Assembly (NCBI RefSeq): GCF_000720485.1
Contig: NZ_JOAX01000045.1
Coordinates: 1 to 45,772 of the forward strand
DNA from: Streptomyces ochraceiscleroticus
Lineage (GTDB): Bacteria; Actinomycetota; Actinomycetes; Streptomycetales; Streptomycetaceae
Length of the DNA: 45,772 bases
Direction of reading: 5' to 3'
Positions 15,598 through 25,763 of this stretch are shown here, in pieces (within the stretch, counting starts at the first letter, position 1; every line of letters begins with the position of its first letter). The notes below the pieces were generated by a model that did no database searches, was not told the DNA's origin, and saw only the letters and a program-made list of their open reading frames with translations. The position numbers were made by a program, and so were the translations under genes.

Positions 15598-17046
15598 TCA
15601 GCTGTCGAAGCCCAGCCCCATCTTGTCCATCGCCTTCAGCCAGAGGTTCCGCCGGCCGCCACGGGCGTCCGCGCGGGACATCGACCACTGGGTGATGCCG
15701 ATGCCAGCCCAGCGCAGCGGCTCCGGCGGGAACGGCAGCGGCTTCGTGCGGACCATCTCCAGCTCCGTGCGCTCCGTGCGGGCGCCGGAGAGCAGGTCGA
15801 GCATGACGTCGGCGCCGAAGCGGGTGGCGCCCACACCGAGGCCGGTGTAGCCCGCCGCGTACGCGACCCGGCCGGCGTGCGCGGTGCCGAAGAACGCCGA
15901 GAAGCGGGAACAGGTGTCGATCGCGCCGCCCCAGGCATGGCTGAAGCGGACCTCCTCCAGTTGCGGGAAGTGCTGGAAGAAGTGGCGGGCGAGCTTCTCG
16001 TAGGTGGCGGGGTGGTGGTCGTACTCGGCGCGGACGCCGCCGCCGTAGCGGTAGATGGCGTCATAACCGCCCCACAGGATGCGGTTGTCGGCGGTGAGGC
16101 GGAAATAGTGGAAGTGGTTGTTGCTGTCGGACAGCCCCTGGCGGTTCTTCCAGCCGACGGCGGCGAGCTGCTCCTCGGTGAGCGGCTCGGTCATCAGCGC
16201 GTGGTCGTAGACCGGGACGAGGTACGGGCGGACCCGGCGGACCAGGTTCGGGAAGGCGTTGGTGCCGAGCGCCACGTGGCGGGCGAAGACGCGCCCGTAG
16301 GGCGTGCGGACCGCCATGCCCGTGCCGTCGGAGGCCAGGTCGGTGGCGCGGGTGTGCTCGTAGATCCGTACGCCCTGGTCCAGGCACGCCTGCTTCAGGC
16401 CCCAGGCCAGGCGGGCCGGGTTGAGCATGGCGACGCCGTCGCGGTTCCACAGGCCGGCCAGGAAGGCCGGCGAGTCGACCTCGGCGCGCACGGCGTCCTG
16501 GTCGAGGAAGTCGTACCCGGTGAGGCCGAGGCGGGCGGCATCCTCGGCGGCCTCGCGGAGCTCGGCGATCTGGTGCGGCTCGGTGGCGAGGTCGATCTCG
16601 CCGGTGCGCTCGAAGTCGCAGTCGATGCCGTACCGCTGGACGGCCTGCCCGATGGCGTCGAGGTTGCGGGCGCCCAGCTCTTCGAGTTTCTTCAGCTCGC
16701 CGGGCCAGCGGGCCAGGCCGTTGCCGAGGCCGTGGGTGAGCGAGGCGGCGCAGAAGCCGCCGTTGCGGCCGGAGGCGGCCCAGCCGACTTCCTGGCCCTC
16801 GACGAGGACGACGTCGCGCTCCGGGTCGCGCTCCTTGGCCAGCAGCGCGGTCCACAGGCCGCTGTAGCCGCCGCCGACGACGAGCAGGTCGCACCGTTCG
16901 TCGCCGACGAGGGCCGGGAGGGCCGCGGGGCGGTCCGGGTCGTCCAGCCAGAAGGGGGTGGGGGCGGCCTCGGCGAGCGCGTGCACGGCCGGTGCGGGCG
17001 TCCGGGCGGTCTGCCCGGCGGTCGGGTTCATGGCAGCTCGTGCCAT
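15598..17046 (-). CDS. FAD-dependent amine oxidoreductase, gamma-glutamylputrescine oxidase (PuuB)-like
   Basis: A 482-residue DAO/GlpO-fold flavoprotein. The Rossmann motif DLLVVGGGYSGLWTALLA is at residues 53-70 and the SGRNGGF segment at 92-98; GGYDAIYRYG and AYAAGYTGLGVGATRFGADV form the C-terminal FAD part. These features match the PuuB / gamma-glutamylputrescine oxidase and D-amino acid dehydrogenase family. It is the last gene of an operon with potABC, with GAGGAG 11 bases before the ATG and 5 bases between its start and the potC stop. Context therefore favours oxidation of an imported (possibly gamma-glutamylated) polyamine to an aldehyde, which the operon's first gene would oxidise. 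The exact substrate is inferred. Confidence 0.85.
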   Translation of the reverse strand: MARAAMNPTAGQTARTPAPAVHALAEAAPTPFWLDDPDRPAALPALVGDERCDLLVVGGGYSGLWTALLAKERDPERDVVLVEGQEVGWAASGRNGGFCAASLTHGLGNGLARWPGELKKLEELGARNLDAIGQAVQRYGIDCDFERTGEIDLATEPHQIAELREAAEDAARLGLTGYDFLDQDAVRAEVDSPAFLAGLWNRDGVAMLNPARLAWGLKQACLDQGVRIYEHTRATDLASDGTGMAVRTPYGRVFARHVALGTNAFPNLVRRVRPYLVPVYDHALMTEPLTEEQLAAVGWKNRQGLSDSNNHFHYFRLTADNRILWGGYDAIYRYGGGVRAEYDHHPATYEKLARHFFQHFPQLEEVRFSHAWGGAIDTCSRFSAFFGTAHAGRVAYAAGYTGLGVGATRFGADVMLDLLSGARTERTELEMVRTKPLPFPPEPLRWAGIGITQWSMSRADARGGRRNLWLKAMDKMGLGFDS

Positions 17047-17051
17047 GGTTC

Positions 17052-17837
17052 TCAGCTCCTCTTACGGCGTCCGGTGAACAGTTGTCCGCCCAGTACGCAG
17101 AGCACGGCGATGAGGAACATCGCTGTTCCGATGACATTGATCTGAACGGGCGTGCCCCGCTGCGCCGATCCCCAGACGAACATGGGGAAGGTCACGGTGG
17201 AGCCCGCGTTGAAGTTGGTGATGATGAAATCGTCGAACGAGAGGGCGAAGGAGAGCAGCGCGCCCGCGGCGATGCCGGGTGCCGCGATCGGCAGCGTCAC
17301 CTTCAGGAACGTCTGCACCGGGGTGGCGTAGAGGTCCTGCGCCGCCTGTTCCAGCCGCGGGTCCATGCTCATCACGCGCGCCTTGACCGCGGTGACCACG
17401 AAGCTCAGGCAGAACATGATGTGCGCGATCAGGATCGTCCAGAAGCCGAACTCGATGCCCATGTTGAGGAAGAGCGTGGCCAGCGAGGCGGCCATGACGA
17501 CCTCGGGCATCGCCATCGGCAGGAAGATCAGTGTGTTGACGGAGGAGCGGGCGCGGAAGCGGTAGCGGGCCAGCGCGAAGGCGATCAGGGTGCCCAGGAC
17601 GGTCGCGCCCACCGTGGCCCAGACCGCGATCTGCAGGCTCAGCCCGAGGGAGCCGCACAGGTCGGCGACGCCGCAGGGGTCGGTCCAGGCGTCGGTGGAG
17701 AAGCGCTGCCACTCGTAGTTGAAGCGCCCGTTCGGCTTGTTGAACGAGAAGACCATCACGATGACGTTGGGCAGGATCAGGTACGCCAGCGTCAGCAGGC
17801 CCGCGATCACCACCGCATTGCGTCGAAGCCAGCGCAT
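17052..17837 (-). CDS. potC: Spermidine/putrescine ABC transporter permease PotC
   Basis: A 261-residue inner-membrane permease with about six hydrophobic segments. The EAA loop that contacts the ATPase is seen as MDPRLEQAAQDLYATPVQTF, and the domain ends before a basic tail (TGRRKRS). It is the PotC-type half of the permease pair. The start ATG overlaps the potB stop by one base (TGATG), showing translational coupling. Length and placement after potB are typical. The likely substrate class is polyamines, based on the PotD-like lipoprotein and the amine-oxidising enzymes in the same operon. Confidence 0.92.
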   Translation of the reverse strand: MRWLRRNAVVIAGLLTLAYLILPNVIVMVFSFNKPNGRFNYEWQRFSTDAWTDPCGVADLCGSLGLSLQIAVWATVGATVLGTLIAFALARYRFRARSSVNTLIFLPMAMPEVVMAASLATLFLNMGIEFGFWTILIAHIMFCLSFVVTAVKARVMSMDPRLEQAAQDLYATPVQTFLKVTLPIAAPGIAAGALLSFALSFDDFIITNFNAGSTVTFPMFVWGSAQRGTPVQINVIGTAMFLIAVLCVLGGQLFTGRRKRS

Positions 17838-18762
17838 CAGACCAGGTCCTCCGTCCCCGACTTGCGGATGTAGATGGTGACCATGGCGAGGATGGCCGCC
17901 ATGAGGATGAAGGAGAGGGCGGCCGCTGTGGGGTAGTCCAGGACGCGCAGGAACTGCGACTGGATCACGTTGCCGATCATCTTCTGGTCGGTGGAGCCCA
18001 GCAGTTCGGCGTTGATGTAGTCACCGGCGGCCGGGATGAAGGTCAGCAGCGTGCCGGCGACCACGCCGGGCATGGACAGCGGGAACGTCACCCGGCGGAA
18101 GGTGGTGGCCGGCTTGGCGTACAGGTCGCCCGCCGCCTCATGGAGCCGGGGGTCGATCCGCTCCAGGCAGGTGTAGAGCGGCAGGATCATGAACGGCAGG
18201 AAGTTGTACGTGAGGCCGCAGACCACCGCGAGCGGGGTGGCGAGCACACGGGTGCCCTCGGTGAGGCCGATCGCGCTGGTGACGTCCAGGACGTGCAGCG
18301 AGTTGAGGACGCCGACGACCGGGCCGCCGTCGGCGAGGATCGTCTTCCAGGCGAGCGTGCGGATCAGGAAGCTGGTGAAGAACGGCGCGATGACCAGGAT
18401 CATCACGACGTTGCGCCAGCGGCCCGCCTTGAAGGCGATCAGGTAGGCGAGCGGGTAGCCCAGGACCAGGCAGAGCAGCGTCGCGACGGCGGCGAAGGCC
18501 ACCGAGCGGACGAACTGCGGCCAGTACTCCCCCAGCGCGTCCCAGTAGGTGGCGATGTGCCAGGTGACCTTGAAGCCCTCTTCGAGGGAGCCGGTCTGGA
18601 GGGACGTGGACGCCTGGTAGACCAGCGGCGCGGCGAAGAAGACCAGCAGCCACAGGATACCGGGCAGCAGCAGCCAGTACGGGACGAGCCGCTTGCGGGT
18701 GGGGGGCTTGCGCACTTCGAGGGCGGGCGCCGTCGGCTCCGGCGGCGCCTGGGTGGCGGCAC

Positions 18763-18766
<4 letters not shown>
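17837..18766 (-). CDS. potB: Spermidine/putrescine ABC transporter permease PotB
   Basis: A 309-residue permease. About 25 soluble, Pro-rich residues precede the first membrane segment (YWLLLPGILWLLVFFAAPLVY); five more segments follow. The EAA loop IDPRLHEAAGDLYAKPATTF precedes the fifth. The GTG start overlaps the potA stop by 4 bases (GTGA), and its own stop overlaps the potC start. PotB and PotC would form the membrane channel energised by PotA. Confidence 0.92.
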
Positions 18767-19929
<1,163 letters not shown>

Positions 19930-19966
19930 GTGTCGGGTCCCGGGTGTGAGGTGGGCGGAAGGGCGG

Positions 19967-21214
19967 TCAGGCACCGGTCAGGTCGGCGAACTTCTGCGCG
20001 TATTCCTTGCTTTCCTTGGCATTGAGCGCGCGGAAGGTGTGCGACTTGGACGCCATTTCCTCGTCGGGGAGGATGAGTTTGTTCTCCGCCAGCTTCTTGT
20101 CGATCTTCGCGAGTTCTTCGCGCACGCCGTCGACCGGGCACACGTAATTGATGTACGCGGCGATCCGCGCGGCCACCTTGGGCTCGTAGAAGTAGTCGAT
20201 GAGGCGCTCGGCGTTCTCCTTGTGGCGCGCCTTGTTGGGCACCATGAGGTTGTCCGCCGCGGTCGTGTAGCCCTTCTCCGGGATGACGTACTCGATGTCG
20301 GAGTTGTCGTTCTGCAGCTGTACGACGTCGCCCGCCCAGGCGAGACAGGCCGCCAGGTCGCCCTTGCTGAGGTCGTTGAGGTAGTCGTTGCCGGTGAAGC
20401 GGCGGATCTGCTTCTTGTCGACGCCCCTCTGGAGCCGGGCGACGGCCGCGTCGAAGGTGTCGGCGGTGACGTCCTCGGGCCGCTCACCCATGTCGAGCAG
20501 GGTCATACCGATGGTGTCGCGCATCTCCGAGAGGAAGGCGACCTTTCCCTTGAGCTTGGGGTCGTCCAGGAGCTGACCGACCGAGTCCACTTTCCGGCCG
20601 CCGGTGGCCTTCTTGTTGTACGCGATGACGGTCGGGACGCCCTGCCAGGTGTAGGAGTGGGCGCGCCCGGGGTCCCAGTCGGGGTTGCGGAACTGCTGCG
20701 AGAGATGGGTGTACGCGTGCGGCAGGTTGGCCGGGTCCAGCGGCTGGATCCAGCCCAGCGAGATCATCCGCGCGCACATCCAGTCGGTCAGGCAGATCAG
20801 GTCGCGCCCGGTGTCCTGACCGGCCGCGAGCTGGGCCTGGACCTTCCCGAAGAACTCGTCGTTGTCGTTGATGTCCTCGGTGTACTTGACCCTGATGCCG
20901 GTCCGCTTCGTGAAGGCTTCCAGCGTCGGGTGGTGCTTCTCGTCGTCGCTGACGTCGATGTACTCGGTCCAGTTGGAGAACGCGACCCGCTTCTCCTGGC
21001 GCGAGTGGTCGTCGGAGGAGCCCGCGTCCGTCCGGCCCGCGGGCGGGATCCCGCAGGCCGACAGGGCGCTGAGGCCCCCGAGCGCCAGTACCCCGGCGCC
21101 GCTCGCGCGCATCAGGGACCGCCGGGTCAGGGCCATCCGGCCGTTGGTCATGCTGCGCCGCATGGCGGCCAGTTCCGCCGCGGAGAGCGGTTCGGGCTGC
21201 GCGGTGTGCTCCAT
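19967..21214 (-). CDS. potD: Polyamine ABC transporter substrate-binding lipoprotein, PotD-like
   Basis: A 415-residue extracytoplasmic solute-binding protein. About 28 residues precede the twin-arginine type signal LTRRSLMRASGAGVLALGGLSALSAC, whose lipobox cysteine is residue 54. The mature part starts with VAFSNWTEYIDVSDDE and carries YTEDINDNDEFFGK, TDWMCARMISLGWI and RFTGNDYLNDLSKGD, typical of PotD/PotF proteins. It is the second gene of the operon, 71 bases after the aldehyde dehydrogenase. The long N-terminal leader before the RR motif is unusual but occurs in Streptomyces homologues. It shares extensive similarity with the protein at 26326-27498, so the two are paralogues. Confidence 0.9.
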   Translation of the reverse strand: MEHTAQPEPLSAAELAAMRRSMTNGRMALTRRSLMRASGAGVLALGGLSALSACGIPPAGRTDAGSSDDHSRQEKRVAFSNWTEYIDVSDDEKHHPTLEAFTKRTGIRVKYTEDINDNDEFFGKVQAQLAAGQDTGRDLICLTDWMCARMISLGWIQPLDPANLPHAYTHLSQQFRNPDWDPGRAHSYTWQGVPTVIAYNKKATGGRKVDSVGQLLDDPKLKGKVAFLSEMRDTIGMTLLDMGERPEDVTADTFDAAVARLQRGVDKKQIRRFTGNDYLNDLSKGDLAACLAWAGDVVQLQNDNSDIEYVIPEKGYTTAADNLMVPNKARHKENAERLIDYFYEPKVAARIAAYINYVCPVDGVREELAKIDKKLAENKLILPDEEMASKSHTFRALNAKESKEYAQKFADLTGA

Positions 21215-21285
21215 ACGGTGTGGCCTTTCGAGGTCGGCCGGTGGTCAGCCGGTGGAGTGACGGATGGTGCGGCGCCGGACAGCTC

Positions 21286-22803
21286 TCAGCCGCGGTCCCC
21301 GAAGACGGTGCGGTGCCAGTCCTTCCTGGCCACGCCCGTGATGTCGTACATGACGTGCTTGACCTGCGTGTACTCCTCGAAGGAGTACGCCGACATGTCC
21401 TTGCCGTACCCCGATGCCTGGTATCCGCCGTGCGGCATCTCGCTGATGATCGGGATGTGGTCGTTGACCCACACGCAGCCGGCCTTGATCTCGCGGACGG
21501 CGCGGCCCGTGCGGTAGACGTCGCGGCTCCAGGCGGAGGCGGCGAGTCCGTAGGGGGTGTCGTTGGCGAGCGTGATGCCCTCGTCGTCGCTGTCGAAGGG
21601 CAGCACGACCAGCACCGGGCCGAAGATCTCGGACTGCACGATCTCGCTGTCCTGCGCGGCGTCCGCGATGAGGGTCGGCCGGTAGTACGCGCCCCTGGCC
21701 AGCGCGCCCTGGGGCGCCTCGCCGCCGGTGACGACGGTGGCGTACTTCCGTGCGCGCTCGACGAAACCGGCCACCCGGTCGCGCTGGGCGTGCGAGATGA
21801 GCGGGCCGAGGTCGGTGGCCGGGTCGAAGGGGTCGCCGAGCCGTACGGTCGCCATCAGGTCGGCGACGCCGCTGACGAAGGCGTCGTACAGGGGGCGCTG
21901 CACGTAGGCGCGGGTGGCGGCCGTGCAGTCCTGGCCGGTGTTGATGAGCGCGCCGGCCACCGCGCCGTGCACGGCGGCGTCCAGGTCGGCGTCGTCGAAG
22001 ACCACGAAGGGAGCCTTGCCCCCGAGCTCCAGGTGGAGGCGCTTGACGGAGGCAGTGGCGATCTCGGCGACCCGCTTGCCGACGGCGGTGGAGCCGGTGA
22101 AAGAGGTCATCGCGACGTCGGGGTGGCCGACGAGGTGCTCGCCGGCGTCCCGCCCGGCTCCCGGGACGATGTTGACGACACCGTCCGGGATGCCTGCCTC
22201 CCGCGCGGCCTGGGCGTACATCACCGAGGTCAGCGGGGTGATCTCGGCGGGCTTGAGGACGATGGTGTTGCCTGCCGCGATCGCCGGAAGGACCTTCCAA
22301 CTGGCCATCTGCAGCGGATAGTTCCAGGGCGCGATGGAGCCGACGACACCGATGGGCTCGCGGCGGACCGAAGAGGTGTGGTCGCCGCTGTACTCGCCGG
22401 CCGCCTTGCCCTCCAGGTGGCGCGCGGCGCCCGCGAAGAAGGCGGCGTTGTCCACCGAGCCGGGGACGTCGAACTCCCGGCTCAGCTTGATCGGCTTGCC
22501 GCACTGCAGCGACTCGGCGTACGCGAACTCCTCGGTCCGCTCGTCCAGCACGGCGGCGAAGCGGTGCAGCGCCTCGGAGCGCTCGCCGGGCGTGGCGCCC
22601 GCCCATTCGGGGAGCGCCTGCCGGGCCGCGCCGACGGCCGCGTCCACGTCCGCCGTTCCGGCCAGTTCGTACGTGTACACCTGCTCGCCGGTGGCCGGGT
22701 CGGTGACGGCCTGGGTGCGCCCCGAGGTCCCCGCGCGGAGCTCTCCGGCGATGAACTGAGCCCCCTGGGCGAATCGTTCGGTGACATCGAATCGCTGGTC
22801 CAT
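21286..22803 (-). CDS. Gamma-aminobutyraldehyde dehydrogenase-like aldehyde dehydrogenase
   Basis: A 505-residue aldehyde dehydrogenase and first gene of the polyamine operon. Motifs: APWNYPLQMASWKVLPAIAAGN, SFTGSTAVGKRV, the glutamate in LELGGKAP and the nucleophile in NTGQDCTAATR. The GQDCTAATR form and the C-terminal VNDHIPIISEMPHGGYQASGYGKDMS match PatD/PuuC-type aminobutyraldehyde dehydrogenases. Expected reaction: 4-aminobutanal (or the gamma-glutamyl form) to GABA. The start was chosen by GGAGGAG 6 bases before the ATG. A promoter with an operator-like motif over its -35 lies at 22877-22914. It is a close paralogue of the enzyme at 27627-29081. Confidence 0.87.
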   Translation of the reverse strand: MDQRFDVTERFAQGAQFIAGELRAGTSGRTQAVTDPATGEQVYTYELAGTADVDAAVGAARQALPEWAGATPGERSEALHRFAAVLDERTEEFAYAESLQCGKPIKLSREFDVPGSVDNAAFFAGAARHLEGKAAGEYSGDHTSSVRREPIGVVGSIAPWNYPLQMASWKVLPAIAAGNTIVLKPAEITPLTSVMYAQAAREAGIPDGVVNIVPGAGRDAGEHLVGHPDVAMTSFTGSTAVGKRVAEIATASVKRLHLELGGKAPFVVFDDADLDAAVHGAVAGALINTGQDCTAATRAYVQRPLYDAFVSGVADLMATVRLGDPFDPATDLGPLISHAQRDRVAGFVERARKYATVVTGGEAPQGALARGAYYRPTLIADAAQDSEIVQSEIFGPVLVVLPFDSDDEGITLANDTPYGLAASAWSRDVYRTGRAVREIKAGCVWVNDHIPIISEMPHGGYQASGYGKDMSAYSFEEYTQVKHVMYDITGVARKDWHRTVFGDRG

Positions 22804-22876
22804 GGCGCTCTCCTCCACCGGCGGCCGGGCGTTCGCAGGCACTGCCGGGCGTAGCTCTTTCCCGAATTGATGGCCG

Positions 22877-22914
22877 ATCTTGACAGGGAAAGCAGGGCCC
22901 AACAAGTGATTCCG
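22877..22914 (-). promoter_or_regulatory. Promoter of the polyamine operon with operator motif over the -35
   Basis: On the minus strand TTGTTG (22905-22900) and CAAGAT (22882-22877) are separated by 17 bases. On the plus strand the motif AACAAGTGATTCCG (22901-22914) covers the -35. Near-identical copies lie at 29194-29207 and 29225-29238 in the second polyamine locus. A repressor bound here would block polymerase. Confidence 0.6.
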
Positions 22915-22933
22915 TTGTTTCCTTTTGGTTACG

Positions 22934-22957
22934 CGACGGATTCTGCGAAATCCGTCG
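22934..22957. promoter_or_regulatory. Perfect inverted repeat between the polyamine operon and the NADAR gene
   Basis: CGACGGATT-N6-AATCCGTCG, with 9-base perfect arms, about 30 bases upstream of the operon -35 and about 100 bases before the NADAR gene. It looks like a dimer operator and could serve either divergent gene; the binding protein is unknown. Confidence 0.5.
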
Positions 22958-23054
22958 TTCCGGCGCCCGACAGGTTGTCAGTGCCCGCTGGCAGAATCCC
23001 GGCATGGTGCAGGACCGGGGAAGACCGGATCGGGGAAGAGCGGGGGCGGCGGGG

Positions 23055-23648
23055 ATGACGGGGATGACGGAGAAGACGCGGGCGGCCGACGGGCCGCGGT
23101 CGGTGGCGGAGCTGTGCGCGGCCCTGGAGTCGGGCGAGAAGCACAAGTACGTGTACTTCTGGGGCCATGCGCCGCGCCGGGACGGCAGCCTGGGGGCGAG
23201 CTGCTTCAGCCAGTGGTGGCCGGCGCCGTTCATGGTGGACGGCGTGCGGTACGCCACGGCGGAGCACTGGATGATGGCCGGCAAGGCGCGGCTGTTCGGC
23301 GACCGCCAGGCATGGCAGCGGGTGCTCAGGGCGGGCCACCCCAAGCAGGCGAAGGACGCGGGCCGTTCGGTGCGCGGCTTCGACGACGAGACCTGGCAGC
23401 GCGAGCGGTACGCACTCGTGGTCGAGGGGAATGCGCACAAATTCGGGCAGGACGCGGCGCTGCGCGACTATCTGCTGGGCACGGCGCAGCGGGTGCTGGT
23501 CGAGGCGAGCCCGCTGGACCGGATATGGGGCATCGGGCTGGCGGCGGACGACGAGCGCGCCGCCGATCCGGCCCGCTGGCAGGGGCTGAATCTGCTGGGC
23601 TTCGCGCTGATGGAGGCGCGGCAGCGGCTGGCGGCGGAGCGGGGCTGA
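23055..23648 (+). CDS. NADAR domain protein (YbiA-like N-glycosidase fold)
   Basis: A 197-residue single-domain protein. The NADAR features are clear: YVYFWGHAP at about 33-41, SCFSQWWPAPFMVDGVRYATAEHWMMAGKARLFGD, AKDAGRSVRGFDDETWQRERYALVVEGNAHKFGQD, and a final RIWGIGLAADDERAADPARWQGLNLLGFALME. The family includes YbiA/RibX-type enzymes that hydrolyse the N-glycosidic bond of riboflavin-pathway intermediates, and members that remove ADP-ribose from guanine; which applies here cannot be decided. The start is uncertain (ATG at 23004, 23055 or 23064); 23055 follows a GGCGGGG stretch and best matches the domain's beginning. It is divergent from the polyamine operon and convergent with the DUF4190 gene. 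Confidence 0.82.
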   Translation: MTGMTEKTRAADGPRSVAELCAALESGEKHKYVYFWGHAPRRDGSLGASCFSQWWPAPFMVDGVRYATAEHWMMAGKARLFGDRQAWQRVLRAGHPKQAKDAGRSVRGFDDETWQRERYALVVEGNAHKFGQDAALRDYLLGTAQRVLVEASPLDRIWGIGLAADDERAADPARWQGLNLLGFALMEARQRLAAERG

Positions 23649-23688
23649 GCGGCCGGGGCCGGCAGAGCGGGGGCCGTGGGGGCCCAGG

Positions 23689-24348
23689 TCAGCGGCCGGG
23701 GGCGGCGGGGGCCGCGCTGTAGGTGTCGGAGTAGTCGTCGTAGGGGGTGGCGTCGCCGCCTTCGCTGACCCCGATGACGATCGCGACGATCAGGAGGACG
23801 CTCACGAGGAGGCCGGCCACGCCGCAGAGGAGACCGGCCAGTGCCATGCCGCCGTTGGTCGCCTCGCCCCGCCTGGCCCTGGCCCGGCCGAGGCCGCCGA
23901 AGATGATCCCGAGGACGCCCGTGATCACACCGAACAGGAGGGTGAGGCTGGAGACGATGCTGAGGATGCCGAGGACGAGCGCGGCGATGCCCATGCCGTT
24001 GTTCGGCTGCCCGGGCCAGCCGGCCTGCGTCCCGGGCCCACCGGGCAGGACGCCGTAGGGGGCGGGGGCGGATATGTACTGCTGCGGCCCGTACGGCTGC
24101 TGAGGGTACGGCGTGCCGTACGCACCCTGGGGTCCGACGGCGGGCACGGGACCCGGCGTATGGCCGTGGCCGGGAGCCGGCGGCGGGGCGGGGACGGCGA
24201 AGCCGGCGCCCACGGTCTGCTGGTCGTGCGGCGGCGTGCCGTACGGCGGCAGGCCCCGCGCCCCCGTGTCCGGCCGGTGCGGCGGCACGCCGTCCCCGGA
24301 CGGCGGCGCCCACGGGTCGTACGGCTCGGGCTGCTGGCTGTCGGACAT
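23689..24348 (-). CDS. DUF4190 domain membrane protein with Pro/Gly-rich N-terminus
   Basis: A 219-residue protein. Residues 1-115 are rich in Pro, Gly, Tyr and Gln and probably disordered. The DUF4190 part follows with two hydrophobic hairpins: GMGIAALVLGILSIVSSLTLLFGVITGVLGIIFGGLGRARARRGE and GMALAGLLCGVAGLLVSVLLIVAIVIGV, then a short acidic tail. The start is ATG at 24348 with GGGGGAG 4 bases upstream. This architecture is widespread in Streptomyces and its role is not known. It is divergent from the deaminase gene; the gap 24349-24638 is very GC-rich and shows only the TTG-start ribosome binding site. Confidence 0.82.
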   Translation of the reverse strand: MSDSQQPEPYDPWAPPSGDGVPPHRPDTGARGLPPYGTPPHDQQTVGAGFAVPAPPPAPGHGHTPGPVPAVGPQGAYGTPYPQQPYGPQQYISAPAPYGVLPGGPGTQAGWPGQPNNGMGIAALVLGILSIVSSLTLLFGVITGVLGIIFGGLGRARARRGEATNGGMALAGLLCGVAGLLVSVLLIVAIVIGVSEGGDATPYDDYSDTYSAAPAAPGR

Positions 24349-24638
24349 CGCTCTCCCCCATGTGGCTGCGCTCCATGCTAAGACCCGGCCGCGCCCGACG
24401 GCCGCGCTCCCCGGCGGACCGGCACCCGGCCACGCCCGTCGGCCGCACGCCCGTCGGCTGCACGGCCGACGACCCCGCGGCCGCGCTCCCCGGCAGCCGG
24501 GCATCCGTACGGCCCCGGCGGCCCGGCCCCCGTACGGCCCGGCACCCGGCCGACCCACGGTGCCCCCGCCCGCGCCGCATACGATGACGACCGACCGACA
24601 CCACGACCGACCGGCTCTCCGCCGACCAGGAGGCACCG

Positions 24639-25661
24639 TTGTCCGACCTCGACGCATTCATCGCGGGCCTGCCCAAGGCGGAGCTGCACGTCCACCACGT
24701 CGGCTCGGCCTCCCCGCGCATCGTCGCGGAGCTGGCCGCCCGGCACCCCGACTCCAAGGTGCCCACCGACCCCGAGGCGCTGGTGGACTACTTCACCTTC
24801 CGCGACTTCGCGCACTTCGTCGAGGTCTACCTCTCCGTCGTGGACCTCATCCGCGACGCCGAGGACGTGCGCCTGCTGACGTACGAGGTCGCCCGCGACA
24901 TGGCGCGGCAGAACATCCGCTACGCCGAGCTGACCGTGACCCCGTACAGCTCCACCCGGCGCGGCATCCCGGACGCCGCGTTCGTCGAGGCGATCGAGGA
25001 CGCCCGGAAGTCCGCCGAGTCGGAGCTCGGCGTCGCGCTGCGCTGGTGCTTCGACATCCCCGGCGAGGCCGGTCTGGAGGCCGCCGAGGAGACCGCGCGC
25101 ATCGCCTGCGGCCTCAAGCCCGAGGGCCTGGTCTCCTTCGGCCTCGGCGGACCCGAAATAGGCGTACCGCGCCCGCAGTTCAAGCCGTACTTCGACCGCG
25201 CCCTCGCCGAGGGCCTGCACTCCGTGCCGCACGCGGGCGAGACCACGGGCCCCGAGACGGTGTGGGACGCGCTGACCGAGCTGCGCGCCGAGCGCATCGG
25301 CCACGGCACCAGCTCCGTACGGGACCCGAAGCTGCTGGCCCACCTCGCCGAGCACCGCATCCCGCTGGAGGTCTGCCCGACGTCGAACATCGCCACTCGC
25401 GCGGTCCGCACCCTCGACGAGCACCCGGTCAAGGACATGGTGGCCGCCGGGGTGCTGGTGACCATCAACAGCGACGACCCGCCGATGTTCGGCACGGACC
25501 TGAACACCGAGTACGGCGTGGCCGCGCGGCTGCTGGAGCTGGACGAGGAGGGCCTCGCCGCGCTGGCGAAGAACGCCGTCGAGGTGTCCTTCATGGACGC
25601 CCCGGCCAAGGCCCGCCTCGCCGCGGAGATCGACGCGTACACCGCTTCCTGGCCCCGCTGA
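24639..25661 (+). CDS. Adenosine deaminase family enzyme, possibly aminodeoxyfutalosine deaminase (MqnX)
   Basis: A 340-residue amidohydrolase. Metal ligands and catalytic residues fit the family: HVHHVG near residue 18 (instead of the usual HLHLDG), HAGETTG, ERIGHGTSS, PLEVCPTSNIAT, and ITINSDDP-type VTINSDDPPMFG. The start is TTG at 24639, chosen because AGGAGG (24628-24633) is 5 bases upstream; no ATG or GTG lies near. From memory, the S. coelicolor and S. avermitilis proteins of this subgroup are assigned as 6-aminodeoxyfutalosine deaminases of futalosine-pathway menaquinone synthesis rather than true adenosine deaminases; the altered HVHHVG motif agrees with a separate subgroup. No other mqn gene is in the window, so the substrate remains open. 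Confidence 0.85.
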   Translation: MSDLDAFIAGLPKAELHVHHVGSASPRIVAELAARHPDSKVPTDPEALVDYFTFRDFAHFVEVYLSVVDLIRDAEDVRLLTYEVARDMARQNIRYAELTVTPYSSTRRGIPDAAFVEAIEDARKSAESELGVALRWCFDIPGEAGLEAAEETARIACGLKPEGLVSFGLGGPEIGVPRPQFKPYFDRALAEGLHSVPHAGETTGPETVWDALTELRAERIGHGTSSVRDPKLLAHLAEHRIPLEVCPTSNIATRAVRTLDEHPVKDMVAAGVLVTINSDDPPMFGTDLNTEYGVAARLLELDEEGLAALAKNAVEVSFMDAPAKARLAAEIDAYTASWPR

Positions 25662-25763
25662 CCCGGGCTCCTCTCCCGCCACAACGGCCGAATCTGCCCG
25701 GGTCATATGCGGCCGCACGCGCCTACCCTTCCGATGACGTGTACACGTACATCGGGAGGTGGC

